DNA from: Natronomonas salsuginis
GTDB lineage: Archaea; Halobacteriota; Halobacteria; Halobacteriales; Haloarculaceae
DNA length: 64,000 nt
Assembly (NCBI RefSeq): GCF_005239135.1
Contig: NZ_QKNX01000005.1
Coordinates: 62,001-126,000, forward strand
Reading direction: 5' to 3'
Shown: positions 20,310 to 29,513 of the stretch, piece after piece
Layout: each line of letters starts with the position of its first letter
How positions within the stretch are numbered: the first letter of the stretch is position 1
The notes under the pieces: model-generated
The model's database searches: none
Told to the model about the DNA's origin: nothing
The model's input: only the letters and a program-made list of their open reading frames with translations
Translations under genes and position numbers: made by a program

Positions 20310-20710
20310 GGTTCTGTTGAATTCCTCACAGGCTGACTGAGTGCAAGATACCGGGAACTCACTTATCGGTCAGTACAGGCTGTTCACGAATCATTCGGTA
20401 CAGGCTGTTCACGAATCATTCGGTACAGGGGATTCACGGAACAGTCTCTAATCGGCATCACACAAATAGCTCTTTCTAATTGAAACGAAGGGGCTGAGGC
20501 GCTCCCGTCTATTCGCAGCAACGGGCCGGGGGGATAGCAGCGGCGGACTGCTATCAGCGGTAAATGCTGAGCATGTCCCCGGCATCCTAGACAACTATTC
20601 TCATGTTGCATAAAGTTTGAGGCCAGTCAACTAATCGAACAGTATGCAGGCTTCGGCGAACAGTTGTTTCAGACGAGAATATGTCTGAAGAATATGATTT
20701 CAACAGAGCA
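20310..20710. mobile_element. MITE-like relic related to the arsC insertion element
   Basis: The left end GGTTCTGTTGAATTCC and the inverted right end TGCTCTGTTGAAATCA resemble the ends of the acr3 and arsC elements. Flanks TGAGGGAA (20302-20309) and TGGGGGAG (20711-20718) match at six of eight bases, as expected for a decayed 8-base duplication. Inside the right end, the inverted sequence TTCTTCAGACATATTCTCGT matches the left end of the arsC element (39177 onward) closely. No coding sequence remains. Confidence 0.7.
20375..20440. repeat. 25-base tandem repeat, about 2.5 units
   Basis: Units beginning ACAGGCTGTTCACGAATCAT start at 20375 and 20400, with a degenerate third from 20425. They lie within the relic insertion element. 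Confidence 0.8.
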
Positions 20711-20939
20711 TGGGGGAGTAAAAAGGTGCCAAATAATATTAGATATGCTATCTGATGCAATAGAACGATACTCTAATTAAACTCCTTCTCTATACACAAA
20801 CTGTGTGCTTAACAATCTGGACCTCAAGTGCTACTCTTGGACTATTCTCTTCGACATGAAAACACTCCCAAGTGGACTCACCAAATATTTTGCTTCCTGT
20901 CAAGCCTTGTGGAAACAAGCGTGTATGTACTGATCTACC

Positions 20940-23429
20940 ATGTCATTTGATGAATGCTATCTATGTGGCCGCAAGTTTCAATCATCCGTAGTCGAAACCA
21001 AATCCGAGATACAATTCTGTTCGACCGGCTGTCATGATGTTCATACAACGCTCGGTGATGAGACTTCTAGCGAAACTATCGAGTCGAAAGAGAAAGATAC
21101 TCATGAATCCTTGGGGGAGGGAATCGACCAGACGTTTTTTCGGATTGATGGAATGTATTCTGCGACGTGTGAAGTTTTTCTCGAATCGCGTGCCGAAAAG
21201 CAAGAAGGAGTGGTTGATGCTGAGGCGAGCTATGTGACTGAAACGATACGTGTGATACACGAGAGTGACCACGTTTCGAAGGATGAACTTCGCGACACAT
21301 TGAGTACGCTCGGCTATACGGCGTATCTTCGCGAACACGCCTCTAAAAACGCTCAAGAGTCGACGAGCACGACACGCCGATCACGGGAGATAGATGGAAT
21401 ACGAAAACGTCGGGATGATCAGCTTCTCGATTTCCGGTATGCCGCTGGACTCCTTTTTGGCGCGTTCCTGATGGTTCCGTACGTCGCGATCATGTATCCA
21501 ATCCATCTTGCTTCCATTCTTGATTGGGAAGCCCTCCATCTCTTCGAAGATACATTCCAGATGAGTGGTCAGGGAGGACTCATCTTTCTGCGGATTTACT
21601 TCGTGTTAACCGGTGTTATTCTCTTTTTCACCGGGCTACCTGTGCTACGTGGCGCGTTCATCAGTCTGAAGATGCGGCGGCCGAACACAGACCTGCTCGT
21701 AGCAATAACCGTACTGAGTGCCTATGTCTACGGTACTGTCGCGGTCCTCCTCGGTCGAAATGATTTATTTTTCGATCTTACCATCGTTGTCGCTGCAGCT
21801 GTAACCGCCGTAGCGTTCTATGAGTCATCGGTCAAACAGCGTGCGCTGAACCGCCTCACGGAACTTACGGTTTCTCAGGTCGATACTGCACGGGTATACG
21901 CCCCAGACGGAACGACGAATGAGGTTGGAATTGAGGAACTCACATCGAATGATCTCGTACTTGCCCGCCAAGGCGAACGGATTCCGGTTGACGGTGAACT
22001 CGCCGAAAGTAGTTGTTCTGTCGATGAGGCAGTCATCACAGGAGAATCTCTTCCGGTGTTGAAGCAGGCGGGTGATAACGTCATCGGTGGGTCGATTGTC
22101 ACGGACGGTGCGGCTCTGATTCAGGTCGGAGAGAACGCAACGAGTAGCATCGACCGAATTACGACTGCTGTCTGGGATTTACAGAGTGCCACGCACTCCG
22201 TCCAACGTCACGCCGACCGGCTCGCATCACGGGCTATAGGGCTGGTTGGCGGTGCGGCTGTCGTAGTGGGTGGCGGTGCGGCAACGATACTCGATATGAG
22301 TGTTGTGAATGCTTTCCTCCTATTTTTGCTAGTCCTTCTCGTTGGATCACCATGGGCACTTGGGTTCGCTACACCGCTTTCAGTGGCAACGAGTCTTGAA
22401 GAGGCGCTCAGACGGGGAATAGTCGTTTTCGACGAAACGGTCTTTGAACGTCTTCGGGATATTGACATCGTTGTCTTCGACAAAACGGGGACCCTTACGA
22501 CTGGGGAGATGGACGTGATCGAGACAGACGCACCACCAGAGTTACTAGAGGCCGTCGCAGAATTAGAGCGGCGGGCGTCTCACCCCGCTGCAAGTGCCAT
22601 CGTGTCGGCGTTCGCTCGTGAGAGTAATGCTTCTGATTCACTGCGTTCGGATGGGGGTGTAATCGACGAAGACAAAGAGAAAGATACTGGCCGTGTAAGC
22701 GAATTCACTAGTCATAGATCCGGAGTCGAAGGAGTGATCGACGGAACGAAACTCCTGGTCGGTAATCCCGATCTATTTATTCAGCAGGGCTGGATGGTAA
22801 GCGACGACATCGAATCGCGCGTCGCTGAGGCCCGGGGCTTCGGACGACTTCCGGTCATCATCGGGCGCGACGGAGCCGCGGAGGGGATTATTATCGTAGG
22901 CGATGAGCCCCGAGACGGATGGGATGGTACGATTCGCCGTCTTGGAGAGCGGGGAACTGAAGTCGTCATACTAACCGGTGACGACGAGGAGGCTACCGAC
23001 TTCTTCAAACGTCATAAAGACGTTACGCACGTATTCGCGGGTGTTCCCCCGGAGGGGAAAACTGCAACGATTCGACGACTTAAATCGGGTGGACAGGTCG
23101 CGATGGTCGGTGACGGAACGAACGATGCACCGGCACTTGCGACGGCCGACCTCGGGATCTCATTAGGGAGTGGTACAGCGTTGGCAGCGGACGCGGCCGA
23201 TATTGCGATCGTCGACGACGAAATTAGTTCCGTCGAAACGGCGTTCGATTTGGCGAAGGCAGCGAATCATCGCGTTAAACAAAACAATATCGGCGCTCTT
23301 CTTTATAACGGAATCGCGATCTTGGCTGTGGCTGTCGGATTCTTTAATCCACTCACGGCAGCTGTAGCCGTAGTCGCCTGTGGTGGTCTAATCGTAGCCA
23401 ACTGCCAGCGAGAGTTAGCGAAATCATAA
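20940..23429 (+). CDS. SPW-motif heavy-metal P1B ATPase, copy B (intact)
   Basis: 829 residues, uninterrupted. Order: TRASH-like finger (CYLCGR...CSTGCHDV); HMA-like domain with GMYSATC; membrane core; ITGES; S470-P471-W472 in place of CPC; DKTGTLTTGE (D514); ASHP; GDGTNDAPAL; LYNG; and a TM8 segment ACGG instead of MSS. The ATPase machinery is complete, but Cu(I) ligands in TM6, TM8 and the HMA domain are changed, in the same way as in copy A. A shift of substrate or a regulatory role is inferred. Its base composition is more AT-rich than copy A. The next gene, 70 bases away on the opposite strand, encodes the CTCGCC membrane protein. Confidence 0.88.
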   Translation: MSFDECYLCGRKFQSSVVETKSEIQFCSTGCHDVHTTLGDETSSETIESKEKDTHESLGEGIDQTFFRIDGMYSATCEVFLESRAEKQEGVVDAEASYVTETIRVIHESDHVSKDELRDTLSTLGYTAYLREHASKNAQESTSTTRRSREIDGIRKRRDDQLLDFRYAAGLLFGAFLMVPYVAIMYPIHLASILDWEALHLFEDTFQMSGQGGLIFLRIYFVLTGVILFFTGLPVLRGAFISLKMRRPNTDLLVAITVLSAYVYGTVAVLLGRNDLFFDLTIVVAAAVTAVAFYESSVKQRALNRLTELTVSQVDTARVYAPDGTTNEVGIEELTSNDLVLARQGERIPVDGELAESSCSVDEAVITGESLPVLKQAGDNVIGGSIVTDGAALIQVGENATSSIDRITTAVWDLQSATHSVQRHADRLASRAIGLVGGAAVVVGGGAATILDMSVVNAFLLFLLVLLVGSPWALGFATPLSVATSLEEALRRGIVVFDETVFERLRDIDIVVFDKTGTLTTGEMDVIETDAPPELLEAVAELERRASHPAASAIVSAFARESNASDSLRSDGGVIDEDKEKDTGRVSEFTSHRSGVEGVIDGTKLLVGNPDLFIQQGWMVSDDIESRVAEARGFGRLPVIIGRDGAAEGIIIVGDEPRDGWDGTIRRLGERGTEVVILTGDDEEATDFFKRHKDVTHVFAGVPPEGKTATIRRLKSGGQVAMVGDGTNDAPALATADLGISLGSGTALAADAADIAIVDDEISSVETAFDLAKAANHRVKQNNIGALLYNGIAILAVAVGFFNPLTAAVAVVACGGLIVANCQRELAKS

Positions 23430-23499
23430 TACGATCCATCGATTTCGGTCCATTTTATGAGAGAGGAAGGGAGAGGACAGCGGAGTGTATAGCGCTGTG

Positions 23500-24696
23500 T
23501 CAGTCCGCCGGGGCAACTGATGTAGATTGTGTGGAAAGCCTCGCTGAATCGATCGAATAAATCAGCGTTCCGGTGAACAAAACGATACTCCCAATACTGA
23601 ATAGCGAACTGAGTGGGGAAGCGGAATCAACGAATATCCAGTATAGCGGGGCCGCGATCGCAGGACCTGCCGCTATGAACGCTATCTGTGATACGAGTGG
23701 TCCACAGCACCCACACGTGCAAGCACCGACGACAGCAGCGGTTCCAGCGGTACCCTGTGTCGTTCCTGCCTGTTGTTCGACGAGCCAATATCGAGCGATA
23801 ACCGCAGCATTCAAGCCAATAAGGACGCCTAATAACCCAACGAGAATAATTACTCCTGGAGAAATTGCGATGAAAAATGGGATTTCTGGAAAGACAGCCT
23901 CGATCGTCGGCCACTTCACGAGCTGGTATAGGACCGACATAACCACGATTGTCGTCTCTTGAGGGGCACCCTCTTCCAAAAAGAACGACATATATCCCGT
24001 CGTGGACATGAAGAACAGAGACATAATCGCCCCTACACCGACGCCGAATCGGCGTGCTACTGGATCTTGAAGAATTCTATAAAGGACAGAACCGGTGTCT
24101 TTCCAGAGTATATACCCTACGAGGACGGGAGTCCCTATTACGAGACCATATCCGATTGGATTGGTGTAGCCCAAAAAGCCTGGGAACAAATACGGATACA
24201 GGACCCATCCACCCATCAGTATTCCAAGAAACGTGTATCGTGGTCGAGTCGGCCACCGAACTACCCCGGCAATAAAACTCAGAACCATAATTGAAATACC
24301 GGTCCCTATAGCGAGCGGTTGGTACCACAATCGGGCGAATGGCATCGATTTCGCAGTAAACGTTGGATCCGGTGCTAACCCTTCGAATAGAATTCCTCCG
24401 ATAGCTGTTATCATTATACCGAAAAAGATCCCGTAAACTGTGGCTCTCGGGGAGATACGATTCATTCGCTTGAGTAAAATGAAGGTACTGAGAGATGCAA
24501 TACCAACAAGTATAACGACGATCCCATGCCACTGAGAGAGTCCTGTCGTCCCGTTACCACCATGTGCGGACACGACCGATATTTGCGTGGTCATAAACGC
24601 GATGGAAAGAAGAACCGTTAAAAGCCAAAAAGATCCATGCCAAGGAGTATGTCCGCAGGTATCTTCCTTATGTGATTGACGCTCTTTTGATGGCAT
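23500..24696 (-). CDS. Polytopic membrane protein with CTCGCC motif, copy B
   Basis: 398 residues, homologous along its length to 7088-8290: a first hydrophobic segment ending in VSAHGG, several helices, SMPFARLWYQPLAIG, EEGAPQETT, and the cysteine cluster ACTCGCCGPLVSQ near residue 325. Function unknown. Convergent with the SPW ATPase, again as in copy A. Conservation of the cysteine cluster despite general divergence suggests it matters for function. Confidence 0.75.
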   Translation of the reverse strand: MPSKERQSHKEDTCGHTPWHGSFWLLTVLLSIAFMTTQISVVSAHGGNGTTGLSQWHGIVVILVGIASLSTFILLKRMNRISPRATVYGIFFGIMITAIGGILFEGLAPDPTFTAKSMPFARLWYQPLAIGTGISIMVLSFIAGVVRWPTRPRYTFLGILMGGWVLYPYLFPGFLGYTNPIGYGLVIGTPVLVGYILWKDTGSVLYRILQDPVARRFGVGVGAIMSLFFMSTTGYMSFFLEEGAPQETTIVVMSVLYQLVKWPTIEAVFPEIPFFIAISPGVIILVGLLGVLIGLNAAVIARYWLVEQQAGTTQGTAGTAAVVGACTCGCCGPLVSQIAFIAAGPAIAAPLYWIFVDSASPLSSLFSIGSIVLFTGTLIYSIDSARLSTQSTSVAPAD

Positions 24697-24808
24697 TGGT
24701 TGGCTTTGTGGAACGAGCTACTTCTAGTTGGCTAATATGCTTACTATACCTAGACGTAGTCGTTCCTGTATCGCGCAAATTGTGAGGGCAATGATTCAAC
24801 TATGTAAT

Positions 24809-26650
24809 CTAGCTACTCTTCTCCTCCTCCGAAGAGATATCATCAGCGGATGCAGGTAATACTTCTAGTGGCCGCATCATATCATGGTCTTCGTGTTCAA
24901 TCATATGACAGTGCCACATGTACTCACCAGTTTGGTCGTTGAACAACCCTTCGTATTCGCCGAAGTGAACGAGTAGATGCACTACATCGCCGGGGTCGAC
25001 GGAAACCACATCATTCCAACCTTGTTCGAACGGCTTTGGATCTCGAAGTCCGTCAGGGTTGATATTGTCTTCGGTGGAATCGTAATCAATGGATTGCCGT
25101 CCAAGAACTTGGAAGTGAACAAGATGGAGATGGATTGGGTGAGACATCCCTGTGAGATTAGCAATGCTCCAAAGTTCTGTATCACCGACGGTGGGTGCCT
25201 CTGTCGTTGGATCGGTGAGTCTGTGTCCCGATTGATCGTCCTCTGTTCCAAGTAGAAACAGCGGCCGTCCGTAGTCGTCGCTGAGCTGTACTAGCGGAAG
25301 ATATCGCTTGTTATCGACTAAATCTAGAGAAATCTCCGGAATTTGCGTTAGTGTTTCGGGGATCTGACTCACATCTGCTCCACCAGACGTATTCTTCACG
25401 TCAACAAGCATAATCTCGGGGAGCGGTTGGACGGGTTCTTGATCCTCCTCAGTCGTTCCGTAGTACTTCGCTGGCGCATTATTGTGGAGAAGTAACGTTG
25501 TACCTGCATACTCAGAGAAGTCAACGACAACATCGGCTCGTTTACTTGACCCGAGTTCAAGTCTATTTCCAATTTCGACTGGATTCGAGAGTAGTCCGCC
25601 ATCGTTTCCGATCTGGACGAATGATGGGCCGTCACCGATGGTCTCACCGAGGTCTTCATCGTATTCAAGTAGTGTGAGATTATAGTAGCGGCTGTTGGCT
25701 CCGTTGAGCATTCGGAATCGGTACTTCCTAGGTTCGACTGAAAGCCGAGGCCATGCTTTTCCGTTGACAACCGAGACATCGCCGAAAAACTGAGTTATGA
25801 TGCTCGGCTCAGGGTATGACTCATCTTTTCCTTGATTCTCTGGACCTGTCGGATAGTAGAGTGAACCATCCTTATTGAAACTTCGGTCTTGAAACACGAG
25901 TGGAATTTCGTATTCACCCTCCGGCAGACCAAGATTCCGTTCGTGTTCGTTACGGAGGATATAGAATCCTGCGAGTCCGGCGTACACGTTCAACCGTGTG
26001 ATACCGAGTGAGTGATCGTGATACCAAAGCGTCGTCGGAGGCTGATCGTTCACGTAGTAGTAGTCTTTCTTTTCGAACTTTGGACCAGTCTTCTGGAAGT
26101 CTTGTGTGAACCAGGCCTGTGCATGGCCGTCGCTTTGGTCTTCAACGTTACCGCCGTGGAGATGAGTTACTGTTCGGACACCCGTCGAATCGTACGGGAT
26201 TATATTACTGTGAATCGTCGTATCCTCAGGAAGGAGATGGGTGTCCGGAAGCTTGTTTTCCCACCGGACGTAGATCGGCTCGCCTTGTTGGGCTTCGATC
26301 GTCGGCCCGGGAAACTGGCCGTCGTATCCCCAGACAGTCGTTGCCGGAAGGTCACGGTGGATTTTCTGCTCGACTTCACGCGTTTCCACTTTATAATAGG
26401 GGTGGCCGTTTTTCGTTCCGATCGGTTCTACTGTTCCGGGACGGGGAACTTCGTTGACCCACTTGTCAAGCTCAGGCGACGTATGCCCTGTCGAAGGTAT
26501 TTGTTCCGGTTGGTCTGAACTCTCCTTGATCGGTGGCTCAGTGTTCATTGTCAAACAGCCTGCAATGGCTGAAACACTAGAACCCCCTGCTGTGAGGAGA
26601 TAATCACGTCGAGACAGTTCAGTTTCTGAGATACCGAAACGAGTGGTCAT
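24809..26650 (-). CDS. Three-domain multicopper oxidase (CotA/laccase-like)
   Basis: 613 residues from the ATG at 26650; an upstream in-frame start would push the twin-arginine leader (SRRDYLLT, lipobox AGC) into the interior. Copper ligands: THLHGG, LWYHDHSLG, HPIHLHLVHFQ and WHCHMIEHEDHDMM, the last being a full HCHxxxHxxxxM type 1 site. It resembles CotA and laccases more than the two-domain enzyme at the same position in copy A. Likely exported and oxidises Cu(I) or organic substrates. The short leader resembles that of the copy A enzyme, although the catalytic domains differ. Confidence 0.9.
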   Translation of the reverse strand: MTTRFGISETELSRRDYLLTAGGSSVSAIAGCLTMNTEPPIKESSDQPEQIPSTGHTSPELDKWVNEVPRPGTVEPIGTKNGHPYYKVETREVEQKIHRDLPATTVWGYDGQFPGPTIEAQQGEPIYVRWENKLPDTHLLPEDTTIHSNIIPYDSTGVRTVTHLHGGNVEDQSDGHAQAWFTQDFQKTGPKFEKKDYYYVNDQPPTTLWYHDHSLGITRLNVYAGLAGFYILRNEHERNLGLPEGEYEIPLVFQDRSFNKDGSLYYPTGPENQGKDESYPEPSIITQFFGDVSVVNGKAWPRLSVEPRKYRFRMLNGANSRYYNLTLLEYDEDLGETIGDGPSFVQIGNDGGLLSNPVEIGNRLELGSSKRADVVVDFSEYAGTTLLLHNNAPAKYYGTTEEDQEPVQPLPEIMLVDVKNTSGGADVSQIPETLTQIPEISLDLVDNKRYLPLVQLSDDYGRPLFLLGTEDDQSGHRLTDPTTEAPTVGDTELWSIANLTGMSHPIHLHLVHFQVLGRQSIDYDSTEDNINPDGLRDPKPFEQGWNDVVSVDPGDVVHLLVHFGEYEGLFNDQTGEYMWHCHMIEHEDHDMMRPLEVLPASADDISSEEEKSS

Positions 26651-26917
26651 GATACATTCGGTGATTGGCATAGCCCCATCATAGGGAGACGGCGGAGTCC
26701 CAATTCGCGGGAGAGCGCGTGTATATGTTCGGGAAAAGCTAGATAGGTCTTGAAGACAAACTATACATCTTGCTGGTCCCATGAACAACATATTTGACAT
26801 TTAGAAGAACCACTCTCTTTACAGGTTTGGCGGATCCGATATGAAACTGGCTTCTCGATAAATCTATAGACTTGAAGGGGGTTTGAATCCGATAATCAGG
26901 GTGGAGATTGACGACTT

Positions 26918-27646
26918 TTATACCCCACCTGTCGCGGTCAGGTATGCGCTCGCAAACTGTACCGCATTATAGGCACCGTGAATCACAGCAGGAACAGTGA
27001 GATTGTCGGTGTACTCGTAGGTTATCCCAAGTACCAAGGCTAGAAGGAACGCGACACCGATGTACACCAGTTTTCCTTCCCCGGTCAACGAGAAGAGGTG
27101 GATCGACGCAAAGAGGGCACTCGTAAGGACGATTGCACGAGATGGGTGCAGAGATTCCCGGAGTGTACCCTGAATAATCCCACGGTATAGCAGCTCCTCC
27201 CCGGGGCCGACGAGTAGAAACGAAAGGGGGACTAACAGCAAGAACGCTTCTGGATTCTGCTGACCAATCGTGACAATCTGGTTCTGTGCTGAATCGATCC
27301 CGAATGAAGAAATAACCGCCGAAACAATCACGATTAGCCCCAAGAGCGCAAGTATCCCACTGCTAATGACAATAATATCTCGCTTATCCGGAATAGTAAA
27401 CGGGGCGAAGTTAAAGCCAAGATCATGAATCTTGAGATAGATGATAGCGAGTCCTCCGAACGTTACTCCCTGTAATAGGACTGTACTCAGCAATAGACCC
27501 AATGATGGGCGAGCAGCGACGTCAATCCCAAATACGGCTAGAAGCGTAGCAGCGATGGCGACGATGATCGATCCAATGATCATGGAGCCGTACGTGAGTC
27601 CAATTGCAGTCCCAACAGAACGTATTCGTGAAGCAAATTGTGTCAT
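26918..27646 (-). CDS. CPBP-family intramembrane protein, copy B (intact)
   Basis: 242 residues, with eight or so hydrophobic segments and the CPBP motifs GEELLYRGIIQ, LFASIHLFS and VIHGAYNAVQ (Glu-Glu, Arg, two His). Family members include CAAX-type proteases. In copy A the equivalent gene follows the CDF gene by 7 bases; here about 1.9 kb with small regulatory genes separates them. Confidence 0.82.
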   Translation of the reverse strand: MTQFASRIRSVGTAIGLTYGSMIIGSIIVAIAATLLAVFGIDVAARPSLGLLLSTVLLQGVTFGGLAIIYLKIHDLGFNFAPFTIPDKRDIIVISSGILALLGLIVIVSAVISSFGIDSAQNQIVTIGQQNPEAFLLLVPLSFLLVGPGEELLYRGIIQGTLRESLHPSRAIVLTSALFASIHLFSLTGEGKLVYIGVAFLLALVLGITYEYTDNLTVPAVIHGAYNAVQFASAYLTATGGV

Positions 27647-27771
27647 ATTAGGTAACTGGGTCCTTTGTAGCTAGAGTGTTTCGACTTCTGTTGACCGTCT
27701 CAATAGCATTGGCTAAGGAGAAGCTGTGGTTGTAGGTGAGACGTATCTGTTTGTTCATTAGTACCTCTGGG

Positions 27772-27951
27772 TTAAGCCAGTAAATGCTTGTAGCCGATTG
27801 GCATCTCTGGAGTCGTCTTTCGATAATTGCTCAAGTGCATTATATATCGAGACATATCTTGATCGGTAAGGCTCTCAATCCACAATACGTCTTGTAGATG
27901 CTTGGATAGCAAAATTACATTCCGGTTTCCTATTGAATGGGATTCCGCCAC
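27772..27951 (-). CDS. Hypothetical 59-residue protein
   Basis: A minus frame with GTG at 27951 and stop at 27772 reads ...LLSKHLQDVLWIESLTDQDMS..., with even composition and no stops. Nothing recognised. It may be a relic of a larger gene, since the frame is open a little further upstream without an ATG. Confidence 0.3.
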   Translation of the reverse strand: MAESHSIGNRNVILLSKHLQDVLWIESLTDQDMSRYIMHLSNYRKTTPEMPIGYKHLLA

Positions 27952-28027
27952 CGATTCATTATGGTGCGTCCCACAGTATCATTAAGAATTTCCACAACTT
28001 GTTGGGAATTCATTCACGCTTACATTT

Positions 28028-28288
28028 ATGACACAGCAAAAATATTCCCGTGAACAACCACCAGATGGACGCGAGGACAACATAGAGTCCATCGAAGAGA
28101 TCGCTTGTTCCGAGTGCTCAGATCGAATTATCCAAGACAGCGATCAGGATGAAACGACCTGTGAGAACTGTGGATTGATTTTCGAAGAGGGCCACGTCGA
28201 CCACGGTCCTGAATGGCGTGCGTTCATGTCCGAACATGATGAAAAAGAGCCGAACCTGTATCCTGACTACGCAGCTGATGTACGTTAG
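28028..28288 (+). CDS. Stand-alone TFB-type zinc ribbon protein
   Basis: 86 residues. CSECSDRIIQ...CENCGLIFEEGHVDHGPEW is the N-terminal zinc ribbon and B-finger-like start of archaeal TFB (the TFIIB homologue). The protein stops before any cyclin-fold repeats, so it could not bind TBP and BRE as a full TFB does. Either a truncated tfb gene or a small regulator that competes for RNA polymerase. No further TFB sequence follows; a wHTH gene begins 150 bases later. Confidence 0.75.
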   Translation: MTQQKYSREQPPDGREDNIESIEEIACSECSDRIIQDSDQDETTCENCGLIFEEGHVDHGPEWRAFMSEHDEKEPNLYPDYAADVR

Positions 28289-28434
28289 TCAGTATGCCGC
28301 TCCTCGTATCGCGACTCTTTCGACAGTTCGTCGGTTATGAACTGGGAGTTGCAATCTGCTTGGATTCGCGCCGTCAGGAGAATACGTAGACGACAATCGG
28401 ACTCCATATCCCGGCGAACACATATAATCGAATA

Positions 28435-28812
28435 ATGGGAGACAATTCAGTGTCGTCCGAGGACACACCGACGTTACAGGATGTCCTCGATGCGCTGGAT
28501 GATCCCGAGTGCCGAGCCATCCTCCGTGAAACCCTTGAACCCATGACTGCGAACGAACTCATCGATGCTTGTGACATCCCCAAATCGACGTTGTATCGCA
28601 AATTAGAACTGCTCCGTTCCGCTTCTCTCCTAGAAGAGTGGGATACGATCAATCCGGGTGGCGGACGAGTCACCCACTACGAACGATCGTTTGATGACGT
28701 GACGATCTCTATGAACGACACCGGTGAGTTTTCCGTACGTGTCGAACGTCCACCACAGTCTACCGACGAACGGCTTGTAGACATCTGGTCAATGATGGGG
28801 GATGAGGTATGA
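28435..28812 (+). CDS. Winged-helix transcriptional regulator
   Basis: 125 residues. An ArsR-like winged helix is visible at about residues 17-70 (LDDPECRAILRETL, DACDIPKSTLYRKLELL recognition helix), followed by a beta-rich tail. Its stop overlaps the ATG of the next membrane gene (ATGA), so the two are co-translated, a common haloarchaeal pairing of wHTH and small membrane sensor. Confidence 0.78.
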   Translation: MGDNSVSSEDTPTLQDVLDALDDPECRAILRETLEPMTANELIDACDIPKSTLYRKLELLRSASLLEEWDTINPGGGRVTHYERSFDDVTISMNDTGEFSVRVERPPQSTDERLVDIWSMMGDEV

Positions 28813-29087
28813 ACGGTGTAATAACCTCGATTGCGGTGGTTAAGTTTGTAATCTTGCTCCTTGGAGGTGGGATTACCTACATCGCATTTAAGGCCTATCT
28901 GCGAACGGGTGAGGATTCTATCCGTGTTCTGGGTATTGGGTTCGGTGTCATCACACTCGGCGCTCTATTGACGGGTGTAGCCAACCAGTTCTTTTCCCTC
29001 TCGCTAGCACGCGGTGTGCTCATTAATAGTGTGTTCGTCTCTTTCGGACTTGCGGTCATCATGTACTCTCTTCATATTCAGAGATGA
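28809..29087 (+). CDS. Small three-helix membrane protein (DUF7521-like)
   Basis: 92 residues with three hydrophobic segments (about 5-27, 38-60, 66-88) and a charged loop (YLRTGEDSIR). Overlaps the wHTH gene by four bases. Resembles haloarchaeal DUF7521 membrane partners of ArsR-like regulators; a signalling role is inferred only from this pairing. Confidence 0.7.
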   Translation: MNGVITSIAVVKFVILLLGGGITYIAFKAYLRTGEDSIRVLGIGFGVITLGALLTGVANQFFSLSLARGVLINSVFVSFGLAVIMYSLHIQR

Positions 29088-29094
29088 CTCGGAT

Positions 29095-29500
29095 TTTGTC
29101 AGCCTATATTTACCACCCGAAGCCACTGAAGTGCAGTTGATTGCCCTGTCATCTCGAAGTGACGTATTTGGTCGGGTGCGACCGGCCAGACAGGACGAAT
29201 CATATTCCACCAATCGACGAGCAGTTTCGCCCAGACCGAATCACCGACTGCAGCGTACCGGCTGATACTGAACTGCGACCCGTAGCGTAGGTCAAGGATG
29301 ATACCGTATACATGGGACAGAAACGTCGAAAACGTCCAGTCTCAGAACTACCTCCAGAACACTGACTGCGCCATATTCGTCTGTTTTCTCGACGAGCAGT
29401 GAGTACATCTCGTCTCAACTCTGTCAGGTCCCCTTTCCGACTCGTATCGCGACTGGGTCTCACTCAGTTTCATCGAAAAACTCGAACATCTGGGTACTTG
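29095..29500 (-). pseudogene. Degenerate unidentified gene
   Basis: Minus-strand pieces in two frames read like one protein: YSLLVEKTDEYGAVSVLEVV (about 29340-29400) and, after a break, RYGSQFSISRYAAVGDSVWA (about 29230-29300). No family recognised, and no start codon. It lies at the left border of the CDF gene of copy B, in DNA absent from copy A. Confidence 0.35.
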
Positions 29501-29513
29501 TGGGGAACCATGC

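Larger units (their letters stand above)
20103..20939. other. Intergenic containing a relic element
   Basis: No gene is supported. The middle is occupied by the 401-base relic insertion (20310-20710) with a short tandem repeat. The remainder is AT-rich and would hold the promoter of the next ATPase. Confidence 0.5.

Noticed and set aside
20375-20449. Short direct repeats considered as a CRISPR array
   Set aside because: Units are directly adjacent with no spacers and only about 2.5 copies, inside a transposon relic.
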